Below are positions 14,837 through 15,434 of a stretch of 15,434 nucleotides of DNA, one piece after another (positions within the stretch are counted from its first letter, which is position 1; each line of letters opens with the position of its first letter). A program made the translations under genes and the position numbers. The notes under the pieces were generated by a model, which saw nothing but the letters and a program-made list of their open reading frames with translations, ran no database searches and was not told the DNA's origin. Location: assembly GCA_964530445.1 (NCBI GenBank), contig CAZHBJ010000076.1, forward strand, positions 1 through 15,434. Direction: 5' to 3'. Source of the DNA: FEN-1297 sp964530445 (GTDB lineage Bacteria; Bacteroidota; Ignavibacteria; Ignavibacteriales; Ignavibacteriaceae).

Positions 14837-15434
14837 ATGAAAATAGAAAAATTTAAAGAACTAGCATTAAAGTATAATTTGATCCCGGTTTACGAAATTA
14901 TAACCGCGGATTTGTTAACTCCCGTTTTGGCTTACTTAAAGATTCGTGAAAAAGGAAAACAAAATTTTCTTTTGGAATCTGTTGAGGGGTCAACTAACCT
15001 AGCCAGATATTCATTTATCGGTAAAAATCCTGAAAAAATAATTTCAAATAAAGGTAAAAGAATATTTATCGGAAGAAACGGGACTAAAGAATCTTTTGAG
15101 CAGACTATTTTTAAATATATACGGGAAGAAATTAATAAATATAAACAGCCCAAGATTGATGAACTTCCGGATTTTACAGGCGGAATCGTAGGCTTTTTGG
15201 GTTATGAAAATATTTCTTTAGTTGAAAGTGTAATTCAGTTTAAGTCAAAATTTTTTGAGAACCCCGATTCAATTTTCGGAATTTATTATACAATACTCGC
15301 CTTCGATCATTACAAGCATCAAATTATTTTAATAACAAACGTTAAAATTGAAAAAGACACTAACCTCGATCTCGCTTACCAAAATGCACAAAAAATACTT
15401 GCTGATTTAAAATTAGAGCTTAGAAAAACAATTA
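14837..15434 (+). CDS. trpE: Anthranilate synthase component I, C-terminus cut by window edge
   Basis: First committed enzyme of tryptophan synthesis, making anthranilate from chorismate with glutamine-derived ammonia supplied by TrpG. The 199 visible residues start MKIEKFKELALKYNLIPVYE. They include the LLES motif (45-48, QNFLLESVEGSTNLARYSFIG), the Trp feedback-inhibition site of TrpE, and FTGGIVGFLGYE further on, typical of the N-terminal domain. The chorismate-binding catalytic half lies beyond the window. LLES and the trp attenuator upstream separate it from PabB, which is the only near alternative. The ATG at 14837 follows the attenuator directly and has no obvious Shine-Dalgarno. Confidence 0.93.
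   Translation, partial: MKIEKFKELALKYNLIPVYEIITADLLTPVLAYLKIREKGKQNFLLESVEGSTNLARYSFIGKNPEKIISNKGKRIFIGRNGTKESFEQTIFKYIREEINKYKQPKIDELPDFTGGIVGFLGYENISLVESVIQFKSKFFENPDSIFGIYYTILAFDHYKHQIILITNVKIEKDTNLDLAYQNAQKILADLKLELRKTI

Noticed and set aside
14932..15153. Minus-strand open frame of 73 codons
   Set aside because: It lies wholly inside trpE in the opposite direction, and its translation has no recognisable motif; trpE is clear from its motifs.
1..15434. Mobile element, prophage, CRISPR or defence island
   Set aside because: No transposase, integrase, direct-repeat array, cas or toxin-antitoxin gene was found; gene content is housekeeping throughout.

Overview
The window is AT-rich, tightly packed chromosomal DNA that looks like a low-GC member of the Bacteroidota/Chlorobiota/Ignavibacteriota group. 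This placement is an inference. It rests on protein character (short HD-less Ppx/GppA, folB-folK-deoxynucleoside kinase cluster, LytR_C-RsfS pair, a VWA membrane protein of Bacteroidetes/Chlorobi style) and on promoters resembling the Bacteroidetes -33/-7 type (TTTG-N19-21-TAnnTTTG). There are no insertion sequences, phage genes, CRISPR arrays, tRNAs or rRNAs, and no gene-free stretch above 300 bases.

Layout. Positions 1-6035 are a minus-strand run read in the order pgeF, folB, folK, deoxynucleoside kinase, small membrane protein, family-9 glycosyltransferase, Ppx/GppA, lepA (cut by the window edge). It mixes folate biosynthesis, nucleoside salvage and repair, envelope glycan assembly, a phosphatase and a translation GTPase. 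A 286-bp AT-rich divergent spacer (6036-6321) separates it from a plus-strand run: surE, a PhzF-family gene, a large VWA membrane protein (these three overlap one another) and comF. comF converges on argS with only 10 bp between stop codons. Positions 10867-14468 are again minus strand: panD, a small secreted protein, a LytR_C membrane protein, rsfS, argS. At the right end, divergent from panD, is the start of a tryptophan operon with trpE (cut by the window edge).

The most interesting element is at 14622-14836. A promoter is followed within a few bases by a 32-codon leader peptide with four consecutive Trp codons. After it come a mutually exclusive antiterminator and a strong intrinsic terminator placed just before trpE. 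This is a complete ribosome-mediated attenuator by sequence, and TrpE also carries the LLES motif of Trp feedback inhibition. The antiterminator's 5' arm starts inside the last codons of the leader peptide, so a ribosome at the leader stop codon would mask it.

A second notable point is folK, which has no ATG, GTG or TTG that would include its conserved N-terminal motif. The best start is an ATC codon behind a Shine-Dalgarno-like AAAGG, giving family-typical numbering. TTG starts are also frequent: deoxynucleoside kinase, surE, comF, argS and rsfS. I see no evidence of a wholly new multi-gene system; the rest is ordinary housekeeping content.
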